NCBI GenBank assembly: GCA_028278525.1
Contig: JANQEE010000021.1
Location: 1 to 55,481 of the forward strand
Length of the DNA: 55,481 nucleotides
Direction of reading: 5' to 3'
DNA from: Minwuiaceae bacterium
GTDB lineage: Bacteria > Pseudomonadota > Alphaproteobacteria > Minwuiales > Minwuiaceae
The notes under the pieces are model-generated. The model was given only the letters and a program-made list of their open reading frames with translations, did not search any database and was not told the origin of the DNA. Below, one piece after another: positions 9,652 through 18,044 of the stretch. The translations under genes and the position numbers were made by a program. Positions within the stretch are counted from its first letter, which is position 1. Every line of letters starts with the position of its first letter.

Positions 9652-11133
9652 TCAGTTGGAGGACGTGCGCTCCAACAGACTGGCGGCCTCGAGCGAAACG
9701 TCGCGGCGAACTTCTCCGACGGGTCCGATCGGCGGCACCAGCTTGCCGTCCACCCGAATCTCAAGACCGCCGGCATTGCCGGTCATCAAAACAAGGTCGG
9801 GCCTGTCCGGCGCCTGGTACCGGTCGCCAGCCCTTAGGATGCGGGTCAATAACAGTTCGTTGTCGCCGCTGCGCACCTGCACCCAACTGTCCATCGTGGC
9901 GGTCACGATCACCCGGCCGCCGCTGCCGCCGCCGAAGACCCGCGGCACGTACCCGTTTGCATCGAGGCCGTCGGACTCCGAAGCGGCGCCGTCGGCCGCT
10001 TCCGCGGACGGGGGCAGGGGTGGCGGCGTCGTGCGGGTTGGCGTCGGCGAGGGGCTGACGGCCGCGACCTGGTCCTCTTCCTCCGCGGGCTCGGCTCTGC
10101 GCTGCTGGTGCGGTTCCGCCCATTCCCGTCGGTCGGTTTGAACCACATCCGACGTATCGGTAAACCGGGTGATGGGAACATTGACCCGACGATTGTCGGC
10201 GGCCCCGGTATCTTCTTCGTCCGGCTCCGCCGCGGCCGTTTGCGTTTCAACAGTCGCTTCCGCATCGGCCGCATCCGCCGGCGCCTGTTCCGGTTCGGCG
10301 TCTTGCTGTGCCGGCGGAGCGGGGTCGGGCTCTTCCAACTGCGTGGTCTCTGCGGCCGGCGGCTCCGTCTCATCCGCTTCCGGCTCCGCCGTTGTCGGCT
10401 GTACCGGGGCATCGTCGTTGACCGGCGCCGCGGCGACCTGTTCCTCGCGCTCGGGTTCCGCGGCCGCGACGACGGGCTTCGGTTCTTCTTTCGGTTTCTC
10501 GTCCCGTTCGACGGCAGCCGGTTTGTTTTCAACCGACGCCGGTTTGTTTTGTGCCGGCGTCGGAGCCGCCGACGCCGAATCGGCGGCCGGACGCGCGGAT
10601 CCATCCCCGCCCTGCGCAATCAACTGGTCCGGCACGGGCGGCACTGTTTCGACGACGGCGCGGCCGCTGTCCTGGGTCATGTGCCAGCCGCCATAGACGA
10701 CCACCGCCGCAAGAACGGAGACGGCGACCAGCCAGACCTTCGGCATTCGGCTTTCGGCCGTGGGCGTGGGGAACACCAGTTTCGGGGAATGCTCCTCGCC
10801 GGCGGTTTCCTGTTTATAGAGTTCGATCGTGGCAGCGGCGTCGAGGCCGAGATATTCCGCATAAGTACGAACGAAACCAATGGCATAGATGCGGCCGGGC
10901 AGGTCGTCGAAGCGGCCCTGCTCGATCGCCTGCAGGTGCGGGAACCGGATGCGGAGCCGCTGCGAGGCTTCTTCCAGGCTTTCGCCGCTACGCTCCCGCT
11001 GCTCCCGCAACATGGCGCCGACCCCGCCGTATGAGGATGCCGAGCCGCCCTCGTTTTCGGTCACATGCAGACTGAGCCGCGGCTCGCCGCCGCGCAGTTT
11101 GCTCCGTCCAGGATCCTGTTGGTCCTGCGTCAT
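9652..11133 (-). CDS. RodZ-like HTH protein with DUF4115 domain
   Basis: A 493-residue single-pass membrane protein. The cytoplasmic side has a HTH_25-type helix-turn-helix (about 38-105, with LREQRERSGESLEEASQ and IYAIGFVRTYAEYLGLD). One transmembrane helix lies at about 132-150. A very long periplasmic linker (about 155-400) is rich in Ala, Pro, Glu and Gln. A C-terminal DUF4115 beta domain (about 405-480) closes it. This is the RodZ layout, a protein that links MreB filaments to the elongasome. The linker is several times longer than in E. coli RodZ. It follows ptsP and precedes ispG, a frequent alphaproteobacterial order. Whether it binds MreB here is inference. Confidence 0.85.
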   Translation of the reverse strand: MTQDQQDPGRSKLRGGEPRLSLHVTENEGGSASSYGGVGAMLREQRERSGESLEEASQRLRIRFPHLQAIEQGRFDDLPGRIYAIGFVRTYAEYLGLDAAATIELYKQETAGEEHSPKLVFPTPTAESRMPKVWLVAVSVLAAVVVYGGWHMTQDSGRAVVETVPPVPDQLIAQGGDGSARPAADSASAAPTPAQNKPASVENKPAAVERDEKPKEEPKPVVAAAEPEREEQVAAAPVNDDAPVQPTTAEPEADETEPPAAETTQLEEPDPAPPAQQDAEPEQAPADAADAEATVETQTAAAEPDEEDTGAADNRRVNVPITRFTDTSDVVQTDRREWAEPHQQRRAEPAEEEDQVAAVSPSPTPTRTTPPPLPPSAEAADGAASESDGLDANGYVPRVFGGGSGGRVIVTATMDSWVQVRSGDNELLLTRILRAGDRYQAPDRPDLVLMTGNAGGLEIRVDGKLVPPIGPVGEVRRDVSLEAASLLERTSSN

Positions 11134-11355
11134 CGTATGCGTTCGCTACCCTTCAATCCGCCCACGTCCGCCCCTGATCCGGGTCAGCCGCGTGCCTAAA
11201 GCAGTGATAAAGGCCTGTGCCCAATAACAAACAAAGCTTTCGCTTTTGATAATGCGCAGAAAGCCCGGTCCGACGCCGATGCACCGAATACCGAAAATTA
11301 ACCCCGGCGGCGACGGCCCCGCAACGACTTATGACGGCCGTCGGAGGTCACGGCG
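11134..11355. other. Intergenic region between ptsP and the RodZ-like gene
   Basis: A 222-base gap. It holds a perfect 10-bp palindrome GACGGCCGTC at 11333-11342, close to the ptsP stop, and an A/T-rich patch near 11220-11260 that may contain the promoter for the RodZ-like gene. No gene or clear terminator is seen. Confidence 0.4.
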
Positions 11356-13617
11356 CTAAATGACGACCTGATTGTCCTCCGCGAACCGTTGCAACTGCTC
11401 GCGCACGCTGTGCTCGGTGCTGCCATAAAGCGAATCCATGAAAGTCGAGAGCCGGCCGGCATCCAGGCTGCGCACCATCTCCTTGACAGGACCGACCGCC
11501 GCCGGCGGCATGGAAACCGTCCGAAATCCCAACCCGATCAAGGCCATAGCCTCCAGCGGGCTGCCCGCCATTTCGCCGCAGAGGGAGACCGGCACGCCGG
11601 CCTCGTCGCAGCGGGAGACGACCGACCGCAGAAAGGACAGAACGACCGGACTAAGCGGATCGTAGCGCCCGGCGACGCGCGGGCTGCCGCGGTCGACGGC
11701 AAACAGGAACTGAACCAGATCGTTGGACCCGACCGAAATGAAGTCGACCTCCGGCAGCAGGCTGTCGAGCTGCCACATCAGAGAGGGCACCTCCAACATG
11801 CTGCCGACACGGATGGAAAGCGGCAGGTCCCGGCCGAGCCGCGCCATGCGGGCGACCTCGTTCTCCAGAATGGTCCGCGCGGCTTTGAATTCCGCCACTT
11901 CGGCCACCATAGGGAACATCACGTCCAGGCGGCGGCCGGCGGCGGCGGCGAGCAGAGCGCGCAATTGCGCTTTCAGCAGGGCAGGGCGGTCCAGAGCGAT
12001 GCGGATCGCCCGCCACCCCATGGCCGGATTCTCTTCCTGGGTATCGTCATGCTGGTACGGCAGAATCTTGTCGCCGCCGATATCCAGCGTCCGGAAGACA
12101 ACCGCCCGCGGCCCCGCGTGATCCAGTACCCGTCGGTAATAGTCGGTCTGCTCACTGACGTTCGGCATCGAGGCACGGACCATGAAATGCAGTTCGGTCC
12201 GATAGAGGCCGATGCCGTCGGCCCCGGTGTCGTCCAGGTGGTGCAAATCGACCAGCAGGCCGGCATTGATGTGCAGCGAGACGGCAACCGCGTCCCGCGT
12301 CGTCGCCGCTTCGGAGCGGAGCGCGGCGAACTTGGCCTGGCGTTGCGCCCGGGCCGCCAGGTTCTGCTCGAACGCCTGGACAACGTCTTCCTGCGGCCGG
12401 ATAAACACCTGTCCGTGGTCGCCGTCGACGATGATCGGATCGCCCGGGTCCGTCAGGTCCGTGATGCCGGCGCAGCGGCCGAGCAGGGGGATATCCAGCG
12501 CCCGCGCGACGATGGCGACATGACTGGCCGGCGAGCCTTCTTCCAGCAGCACCGCGCGTAAGCGGCGGCGGTCGTAATCCAGCAGTTCCGCCGGACCCAT
12601 ATGCCGGGCGACGACGATCGCGTCGTCCGGCAACTGGTCCGGCAAGCCCCGCTGCCGGCCGGTCAGATGCAGGTAGAGCCGATTGGCCAGGTCGTCGAGG
12701 TCGGCGAGACGGTCGCGTAAATACGGGTCCGTGATCTCATGCATGCGGGCCCGGGTTTCCTCGTGCACGCGCTTGATCGCGGCCTCCGCGGTCAAGCCGG
12801 AATCGACCGCCGCCTCCAGGCGCGCCAGCCAGCCTCGGTCGTAGGCGAACATCTTGTAGGCTTCCAGGACGTCGCGCGATTCGCCACCCGCCACCAGTTC
12901 GGACGATGCCAGCAGCCGGTCGATGGAACTGCGCAAGCCTTCGACGGCGCCCGCCAGACGGCGCTGCTCGGTGGCGACATCCTCGGCGATTGTCCGGGCG
13001 ACTTCGATACGCGGCTCGTGCAGGACCGCGCGGCCCATGGCGATGCCTTCGGCGAGGATGCGGGCCTCCAGCCGCTGCGGCAGTGCGGCGGCGACCGACT
13101 CCTCGAATGCCGAGGATTCGACCAACTGGCCGGACCCGACCATCTCCGCCAGCACCATGGCAACGGTCTGCAGCGCCTCCACTTCCTCTTCGGTGTAGTC
13201 GCGCATGGTGCGGTTCTGCACGGCCACCACGCCCAGGACCCGGCCGCCGCGCAGGATGGGCACGCCCATCAGCGAGTGATAGATCTCCTCGCCGGTTTCC
13301 GGGCGGTAGGCGAACAGCGGATGCGACTGCGCGTCTTTAAGGTTCAGCGGCCTGGCGTGCGCCGCGATATCGCCGACCAGGCCTTCGCCGACCTGCAACT
13401 GCGTCTTGTGCACCGCCTGCGGATTGAGGCCTTCCGTCGCGAACAGCTCCAGCAACCGTCCTTCGCGCATCAGATAGACTGAGCAGACCTCGGCCACCAT
13501 GTTGCTGGCGATCTGGCTGACGACCAGGTTCAGCCGGTCCTGCGGGCTGCCGGATCCGGCCATCACCTCGCGCAGACGGCGCAGCAGAACCCGGGGGCTG
13601 CTGGCGGTCATGGCCAT
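11356..13617 (-). CDS. ptsP: PEP-protein phosphotransferase PtsP (enzyme I of nitrogen PTS)
   Basis: A 753-residue enzyme I-Ntr. An N-terminal GAF domain (about 20-160) senses nitrogen status in the family by binding glutamine or 2-oxoglutarate. A PEP-utilising N-terminal domain, the swivelling phosphohistidine domain with active H366 in EEGSPASHVAIVAR, and the C-terminal PEP-binding TIM barrel (about 460-730, with ELHFMVR, FRTLDIGGDK and SVGSNDLVQF) follow. It passes phosphate from PEP to NPr and on to EIIA-Ntr, a regulatory chain affecting nitrogen, potassium and stringent responses. The HPr and EIIA partners are not in this window. It lies downstream of lysC with 127 bases between them, a gap that contains a hairpin. 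Confidence 0.95.
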   Translation of the reverse strand: MAMTASSPRVLLRRLREVMAGSGSPQDRLNLVVSQIASNMVAEVCSVYLMREGRLLELFATEGLNPQAVHKTQLQVGEGLVGDIAAHARPLNLKDAQSHPLFAYRPETGEEIYHSLMGVPILRGGRVLGVVAVQNRTMRDYTEEEVEALQTVAMVLAEMVGSGQLVESSAFEESVAAALPQRLEARILAEGIAMGRAVLHEPRIEVARTIAEDVATEQRRLAGAVEGLRSSIDRLLASSELVAGGESRDVLEAYKMFAYDRGWLARLEAAVDSGLTAEAAIKRVHEETRARMHEITDPYLRDRLADLDDLANRLYLHLTGRQRGLPDQLPDDAIVVARHMGPAELLDYDRRRLRAVLLEEGSPASHVAIVARALDIPLLGRCAGITDLTDPGDPIIVDGDHGQVFIRPQEDVVQAFEQNLAARAQRQAKFAALRSEAATTRDAVAVSLHINAGLLVDLHHLDDTGADGIGLYRTELHFMVRASMPNVSEQTDYYRRVLDHAGPRAVVFRTLDIGGDKILPYQHDDTQEENPAMGWRAIRIALDRPALLKAQLRALLAAAAGRRLDVMFPMVAEVAEFKAARTILENEVARMARLGRDLPLSIRVGSMLEVPSLMWQLDSLLPEVDFISVGSNDLVQFLFAVDRGSPRVAGRYDPLSPVVLSFLRSVVSRCDEAGVPVSLCGEMAGSPLEAMALIGLGFRTVSMPPAAVGPVKEMVRSLDAGRLSTFMDSLYGSTEHSVREQLQRFAEDNQVVI

Positions 13618-13707
13618 TACGCCGCGCCTCCGAACAATGTACGGCGGACCGTGACGGCGTCGGCCACTATCGATGGCAGGGTCGCGAGCATCGTCGAAAC
13701 CTCGATG

Positions 13708-13727
13708 GGGCGGCGGGTGCGCCGCCC
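13708..13727. terminator. Hairpin downstream of lysC
   Basis: GGGCGGCG (13708-13715) and CGCCGCCC (13720-13727) form a perfect 8-bp GC stem with a four-base loop. It sits 17 bases past the lysC stop and before ptsP on the minus strand. There is no T-run, so termination would be weak or factor-dependent. Confidence 0.45.
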
Positions 13728-13744
13728 TATGAGCGCCGGCCTAT

Positions 13745-14977
13745 TCAGGCCGCACTTCCGGCGCTGTCCAGGTTGAAAACGCTGTGCAGCGCACGCACGG
13801 CCAGCTCCGTATAGTCGGCGGCGATCAGCACGCTGACCTTGATCTCCGACGTCGAGATCACCTGGATGTTGATGTTCTTCTCCGACAGCGCCTGGAACAT
13901 CGCCTGCGCCACGCCGGCGTGCGAGCGCATGCCGACGCCGACGATCGATACCTTGACCACGTCCGCATCGGGCGTGATGACGGCGGCCCCGATGGTTTCC
14001 TTCACCTTATCCAGGACCGATACCGCGCGCGCCAGCTGATCGCGCTGGACGGTGAACGTCAGGTCGGTGGACTTGCCGTCTTCCGACACGTTCTGGACGA
14101 TCATGTCGACCACGATGTTGGCTTCGGCCAGCGGGCCGAAAATCGCCGCGGCAACGCCGGGCCGATCCGCCACATGCCTGAGCGTGATCTTGGCCTCGTC
14201 GGTCGAGTAGGTCACACCACTGACGATACGCTGTTCCACGATCTCTTCCTCGTCCACTACCAAAGTTCCCGGCGCTTCGCTGAAGGTGGACCGCACCTGG
14301 ACCCGAACCCCGTGGTTCATGGCCATTTCGACGGACCGGGTCTGCAAAACCTTGGCGCCGAGCGACGCCAATTCGAGCATTTCTTCGTACGTGATCTTAT
14401 CAAGCTTGCGGGCACCGGTCACGATTCGCGGGTCGGTGGTATAGATCCCTTCCACGTCCGTATAGATGTCGCAGCGTTCGGCATCCAGGGCCGCCGCGAG
14501 GGCGACCGCCGAGGTATCCGACCCGCCGCGGCCCAACGTGGTTATGCGGTTGTTGGACCCGAGCCCCTGAAACCCGGCGACGACGGCCACCTCGCCCTGG
14601 GACAGGCGGCGTTCCAGCTCCGCCGTCTCGATCCGCTGAATCCGGGCCGAGCCGTGAATATCGTCGGTGTGGATGGGAATCTGCCAGCCGAGCCAGGACC
14701 GGGCCGTCACGCCGAGATCCTGCAAAACCATCGCCATCAGGCCGACCGATACCTGTTCGCCGCAGGAAACCACCACGTCGTATTCGCGCGCGTCGTGCAG
14801 CGGCGAGATCCGCTGGGTCAGGTCGATCATCCGGTTGGTCTCGCCGGCCATCGCCGACACCACCACGGCGACCTGGTGCCCCGCATCGGTCTCCGCTTTG
14901 ACGCGCTGCGCCGCGGCCCGGATCCGATCCAGGCTGCCGACCGACGTGCCACCAAACTTCATTACCAGCCGTGCCAT
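13745..14977 (-). CDS. lysC: Aspartate kinase
   Basis: Phosphorylates aspartate, the first step toward lysine, methionine and threonine. The product is 410 residues when started at the ATG at 14977, giving MARLVMKFGGTSVGS, the standard kinase N-terminus. The amino-acid kinase domain covers about 1-240 (with GFQG and GRGGSDTSAVALAAAL). Two C-terminal ACT domains (about 260-400) provide feedback inhibition, usually by lysine plus threonine. Longer in-frame starts upstream add poor, non-conserved sequence. A promoter fits at 15063-15091, and the leader holds a small hairpin (15039-15057). It is divergent from ubiG. Confidence 0.96.
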   Translation of the reverse strand: MARLVMKFGGTSVGSLDRIRAAAQRVKAETDAGHQVAVVVSAMAGETNRMIDLTQRISPLHDAREYDVVVSCGEQVSVGLMAMVLQDLGVTARSWLGWQIPIHTDDIHGSARIQRIETAELERRLSQGEVAVVAGFQGLGSNNRITTLGRGGSDTSAVALAAALDAERCDIYTDVEGIYTTDPRIVTGARKLDKITYEEMLELASLGAKVLQTRSVEMAMNHGVRVQVRSTFSEAPGTLVVDEEEIVEQRIVSGVTYSTDEAKITLRHVADRPGVAAAIFGPLAEANIVVDMIVQNVSEDGKSTDLTFTVQRDQLARAVSVLDKVKETIGAAVITPDADVVKVSIVGVGMRSHAGVAQAMFQALSEKNINIQVISTSEIKVSVLIAADYTELAVRALHSVFNLDSAGSAA

Positions 14978-15038
14978 GGCCAAGCCGTCCTTAAGACCTA
15001 CCTTAACGGTACGCCCAGATCCCGTTGTCAGGTTGACT

Positions 15039-15057
15039 GCCTTTTCCCCGAAAAGGC
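15039..15057. repeat. Hairpin in the lysC leader
   Basis: GCCTTTT (15039-15045) and AAAAGGC (15051-15057) pair around CCCCG. It sits between the suggested lysC promoter and the lysC start, about 60 bases before the ATG. The leader is too short for a lysine riboswitch. Confidence 0.5.
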
Positions 15058-15062
15058 GCGTA

Positions 15063-15091
15063 TACATACCTTTTGACTTTGGGCCGCGCAA
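15063..15091 (-). promoter_or_regulatory. Probable promoter for lysC
   Basis: On the minus strand TTGCGC (15086-15091) and TATGTA (15063-15068) are separated by exactly 17 bases, in the right place for a short lysC leader. Each hexamer matches four of six sigma-70 consensus bases. Confidence 0.45.
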
Positions 15092-15111
15092 GCAGTGGCT
15101 GGAGGTGCAGG

Positions 15112-15873
15112 ATGGCCGAAATCGAGGCTCAGACAACGCCCACGAACACGGTCGACCCGGATGAGGTCGCCCGTTTTTCGGCCATGGCGGAGCAATGGTG
15201 GGATCCGAACGGATCGTTCGCGCCACTGCACCAGCTGAACCCGGTCCGTCTGCGGTACATCCGCGACCACCTGGCCGCAAGGTTCGACCGCGACCCGGAA
15301 CGGCCGAAGCCTCTGGCCGGGCTGCGGGTCTTGGACATCGGTTGCGGCGGGGGGCTGATCTGCGAACCGATGACGCGGCTGGGCGCCGAGGTGGTCGGCG
15401 TGGACGCGGCCGAACGAAACATCGCCGTCGCCCGGCTGCATGCGGAACAGTCCGGCCTGGATATCGATTATCGGCACGCCGCGGCAGAAGATTTGGCCGC
15501 GGCGGGGGAACGCTTCGACGCCGTTCTGGCGCTGGAAATCGTGGAGCATGTCGCCGACTTAAGCCAGTTCGTCGACGCCGTCGGCCAAGTGACGAAACCG
15601 GGTGGCGCCGCCATCTTCGCCACCCTGAACCGCACGGCCAAAAGCTACCTGTTCGCCATCGTCGGCGCCGAATACGTGCTGCGCTGGCTGCCGCGCGGCA
15701 CCCACGACTGGAATAAGTTCGTGCGGCCGTCGGAACTGGCGCGGGCCACCCGCCGGGCCAGCCTGGACCTGAAAGACATCTCCGGCATGATCTACAATCC
15801 GATCAACCGCAGCTGGCGCACCGGCCGCGATACGGACGTGAACTACATGGCGTATGCGGAGCGAGCCGTTTAG
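15112..15873 (+). CDS. ubiG: Ubiquinone biosynthesis O-methyltransferase UbiG
   Basis: A 253-residue SAM-dependent methyltransferase that performs both O-methylations in ubiquinone synthesis. Family-specific features are the N-terminal VARFSAMAEQWWDPNGSFAPL stretch, the SAM loop VLDIGCGGGLICEPMTRLG, the acidic VVGVDAAE, and the later THDWNKFVRPSEL. The ATG at 15112 is preceded by GGAGGTG (15101-15107) at good spacing, so I prefer it over a start 39 bases upstream. Adjacency to lysC in divergent orientation is common in Alphaproteobacteria. It is convergent with the M48 gene, with only 12 bases between. Confidence 0.97.
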   Translation: MAEIEAQTTPTNTVDPDEVARFSAMAEQWWDPNGSFAPLHQLNPVRLRYIRDHLAARFDRDPERPKPLAGLRVLDIGCGGGLICEPMTRLGAEVVGVDAAERNIAVARLHAEQSGLDIDYRHAAAEDLAAAGERFDAVLALEIVEHVADLSQFVDAVGQVTKPGGAAIFATLNRTAKSYLFAIVGAEYVLRWLPRGTHDWNKFVRPSELARATRRASLDLKDISGMIYNPINRSWRTGRDTDVNYMAYAERAV

Positions 15874-15885
15874 GCCGCGAACCGG

Positions 15886-18003
15886 CTACAGTTCGTCGAT
15901 GATCTTCTTCCGCTTGGCCAGATACTCTTCCTCGGTAATCAGGTCCTGCTTGTAGAGATTTTCCAGGCGCTTCAGGCGGGTTGCCGGGCTGTTCGGGTCG
16001 GTGGTGCCGGCGCCGGCGACCGTCGCGCCCGCGCTCGACTGCGGTGCGACCAGCGTCTGCTGCAGCTTTTCGAACGCGTCGGAATTCATGGACTCGTCGC
16101 CGTCCACCAGCCAGCCGGCGATCCAGCCAGCCTGCCCTTTCGGACCCTGGATGCGCAGCCAGTCGCCGTCTCGGTCTACGACCCAGAGCGGCGTGCCGCC
16201 GGAGAGCGAACCGACAACGGAATGGCCGGTACCGGCGCCGCCCCGCATGTTCAGCGTGTTGGAGCGCACCCGCACGTAGGGCGTGATCGGCACGTACCGT
16301 TCCTGAACCGCCGCCTGCGTCTGGGGCGGCATCGAGGCCATCATCACCGGCATCACCGGCTCGCCGCCCTCGCCCTTGCTTGCCGCTTTGCAGTTCTTGT
16401 AGAGCGGATTGATCCCGGCCAACTTGCATTGAACCATCAACAGGTCCACCTGGTTCTTCCGCTTCATTTTCCAGTGCAGGAGGATACGGTCCGGCAGCAA
16501 CTGCGGCGGATCGTCCAGATCGTTTTTCGCCCGTTGCAGAACCGCCAGCGCGTCTTCGAAGCGATTGCCGTTACGGTATAGGGCGGCGAGGCTGGTATAG
16601 GCCTCGATCGGCGCGCCCGGCCGCTTCGACGCCTGATCGTAGCGCCGGGCCGCTTCCGCCGAATTGCCGGCCAACTGGGCGCTTTTGCCCGCGACCAGGA
16701 GCGGATAGACATGTTTTGCCGTTGCGCCTGACAGCGCACGCCGCAGCAATTTACCGGCGCCGCGATGGTCGCCCGCCTGCGCCTTGTCGCCCGCTTCGTC
16801 GGCGGCCTTGTAATGGTCGATCACTGCGGCAATCGTGCCCCGCGAAATCTTGGACGCATAGACCACGCTGTCCATTTCCGGCGCGTCGAGATCCTCGTAT
16901 TCCCGATCGAGGTAGGCGAGGACCGACTCGATCCGAGGCTCGGTATCGCGGTGCCGCCGCCGCATGGTATCGCGGAGCCCGCCCAGCAAATCGGTGCCGA
17001 TGCCCTTGAAGGCGCTGAGCATCTTGTCCTTGATATCGCCATCCGCCAGCAGGGCACCTTCGAGGTGGCCACGCAGCTTTTCGTCGTCGATCGCGGCGGC
17101 CGCATCCTCCTCCTTCAGGGCTTCGCCCTGTTTGTCCAACAGATCGACCAAGCCGTCGGGGCTGTAGCCGGCGGCGATCATCAGGTCCACGCCCAGCAGG
17201 TCCGCTTCGTCCTCCTGCTCCCGGTTGAAGGAGGGGAACAATGCGTCGTCGCTGACCGTGAGGAAGATGAGCGAACCGGTCAGAAGGTCGAAATTGCCAG
17301 ATTTGTCCTTGCCCTGGTGCTTGGCGACCTGCTTGCGGACTTCCCGCACAACCTCCATGGCCGCGACGCTGTGTTTTTGGGCTTCGACGAACCAGTCGAT
17401 GCCGTGATGCTTGCGGACGATATGCGCCAGTTCGTGCGCCAGCACAGCGGCCAGTTCGTCCTCGCTCTCCAAGTTGCGCAGGAGGCCGAGCGAGAGGAAG
17501 ATGCCGCCGTCCGGCGTCGCCACGGCGCTCCATTTCGGATCGGCGATCACATAGGCCCGCGCCTTGACTCCCTTCACCGGCAATTCGGCGGCCAGCTTGT
17601 TGAGGATGCCGTTGGCGTAGCTCTCAAGCTGCTTGACCGGCGCGACGCCGGACGTTGAAACCCGCATGACCAGGACGCCCTTTTTGCCCGGCGGGTCCGT
17701 GAGTGGGCCGTCGTAAAGGCCGCTGCCGATATTGTCGATCAGCTTGCCCTCGAATTCCTCGTGCGTCTGGGAGAACGGGTTGATGCTGCGGAACGTCTTG
17801 CCGAACGAGAAGCCGCCGCCGGAGTCGCCGTCGTCGTCCGACGACTTTCCGAACAGGCTGCCGAACGGCGCGCCGGACGCCGCAGGCAGTTCCTCTTCGT
17901 CTTCCTCTCCAGCGCGCTGCGCCGAAGCCGGCGAAGCCGCCAGCACCATCGTGATCCCCATGACAATCGCGAACCGGCCCCACCGCCAATCCATCATGCT
18001 CAT
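15886..18003 (-). CDS. Exported M48 metalloprotease with SH3 and SHOCT domains
   Basis: A 705-residue protein, third gene of a cassette with the CHASE2 and SH3-like genes. A signal peptide ends near ASPASAQR (about residue 28). An acidic, Gly- and Ser-rich segment follows. The peptidase M48 domain has the zinc motif HELAH (190-194) and a downstream EQEDEADLLGVDLM helix supplying the third ligand, so it looks catalytic. The middle is helical and TPR-like (ARRYDQASKRPGAP, AALYRNGNRFEDALAVL). A bacterial SH3 domain follows (about 575-640, LNMRGGAGTGHSVVGSL to GWIAGWLV). The last 29 residues are a SHOCT motif (LKRLENLYKQDLITEEEYLAKR). It is probably a periplasmic quality-control protease like BepA. 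The ATG at 18003 is preferred to a GTG at 18036. The SHOCT tail on an exported peptidase is unusual. Confidence 0.85.
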   Translation of the reverse strand: MSMMDWRWGRFAIVMGITMVLAASPASAQRAGEEDEEELPAASGAPFGSLFGKSSDDDGDSGGGFSFGKTFRSINPFSQTHEEFEGKLIDNIGSGLYDGPLTDPPGKKGVLVMRVSTSGVAPVKQLESYANGILNKLAAELPVKGVKARAYVIADPKWSAVATPDGGIFLSLGLLRNLESEDELAAVLAHELAHIVRKHHGIDWFVEAQKHSVAAMEVVREVRKQVAKHQGKDKSGNFDLLTGSLIFLTVSDDALFPSFNREQEDEADLLGVDLMIAAGYSPDGLVDLLDKQGEALKEEDAAAAIDDEKLRGHLEGALLADGDIKDKMLSAFKGIGTDLLGGLRDTMRRRHRDTEPRIESVLAYLDREYEDLDAPEMDSVVYASKISRGTIAAVIDHYKAADEAGDKAQAGDHRGAGKLLRRALSGATAKHVYPLLVAGKSAQLAGNSAEAARRYDQASKRPGAPIEAYTSLAALYRNGNRFEDALAVLQRAKNDLDDPPQLLPDRILLHWKMKRKNQVDLLMVQCKLAGINPLYKNCKAASKGEGGEPVMPVMMASMPPQTQAAVQERYVPITPYVRVRSNTLNMRGGAGTGHSVVGSLSGGTPLWVVDRDGDWLRIQGPKGQAGWIAGWLVDGDESMNSDAFEKLQQTLVAPQSSAGATVAGAGTTDPNSPATRLKRLENLYKQDLITEEEYLAKRKKIIDEL

Positions 18004-18044
18004 ATCAATCGCGCCTTTCTCTTTTAACCCCGTCACGCGGCGGC

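Noticed and set aside
14978..15111. Lysine riboswitch before lysC
   Set aside because: The distance from the likely promoter to the ATG is about 80 bases, too short, and only one small hairpin is present.
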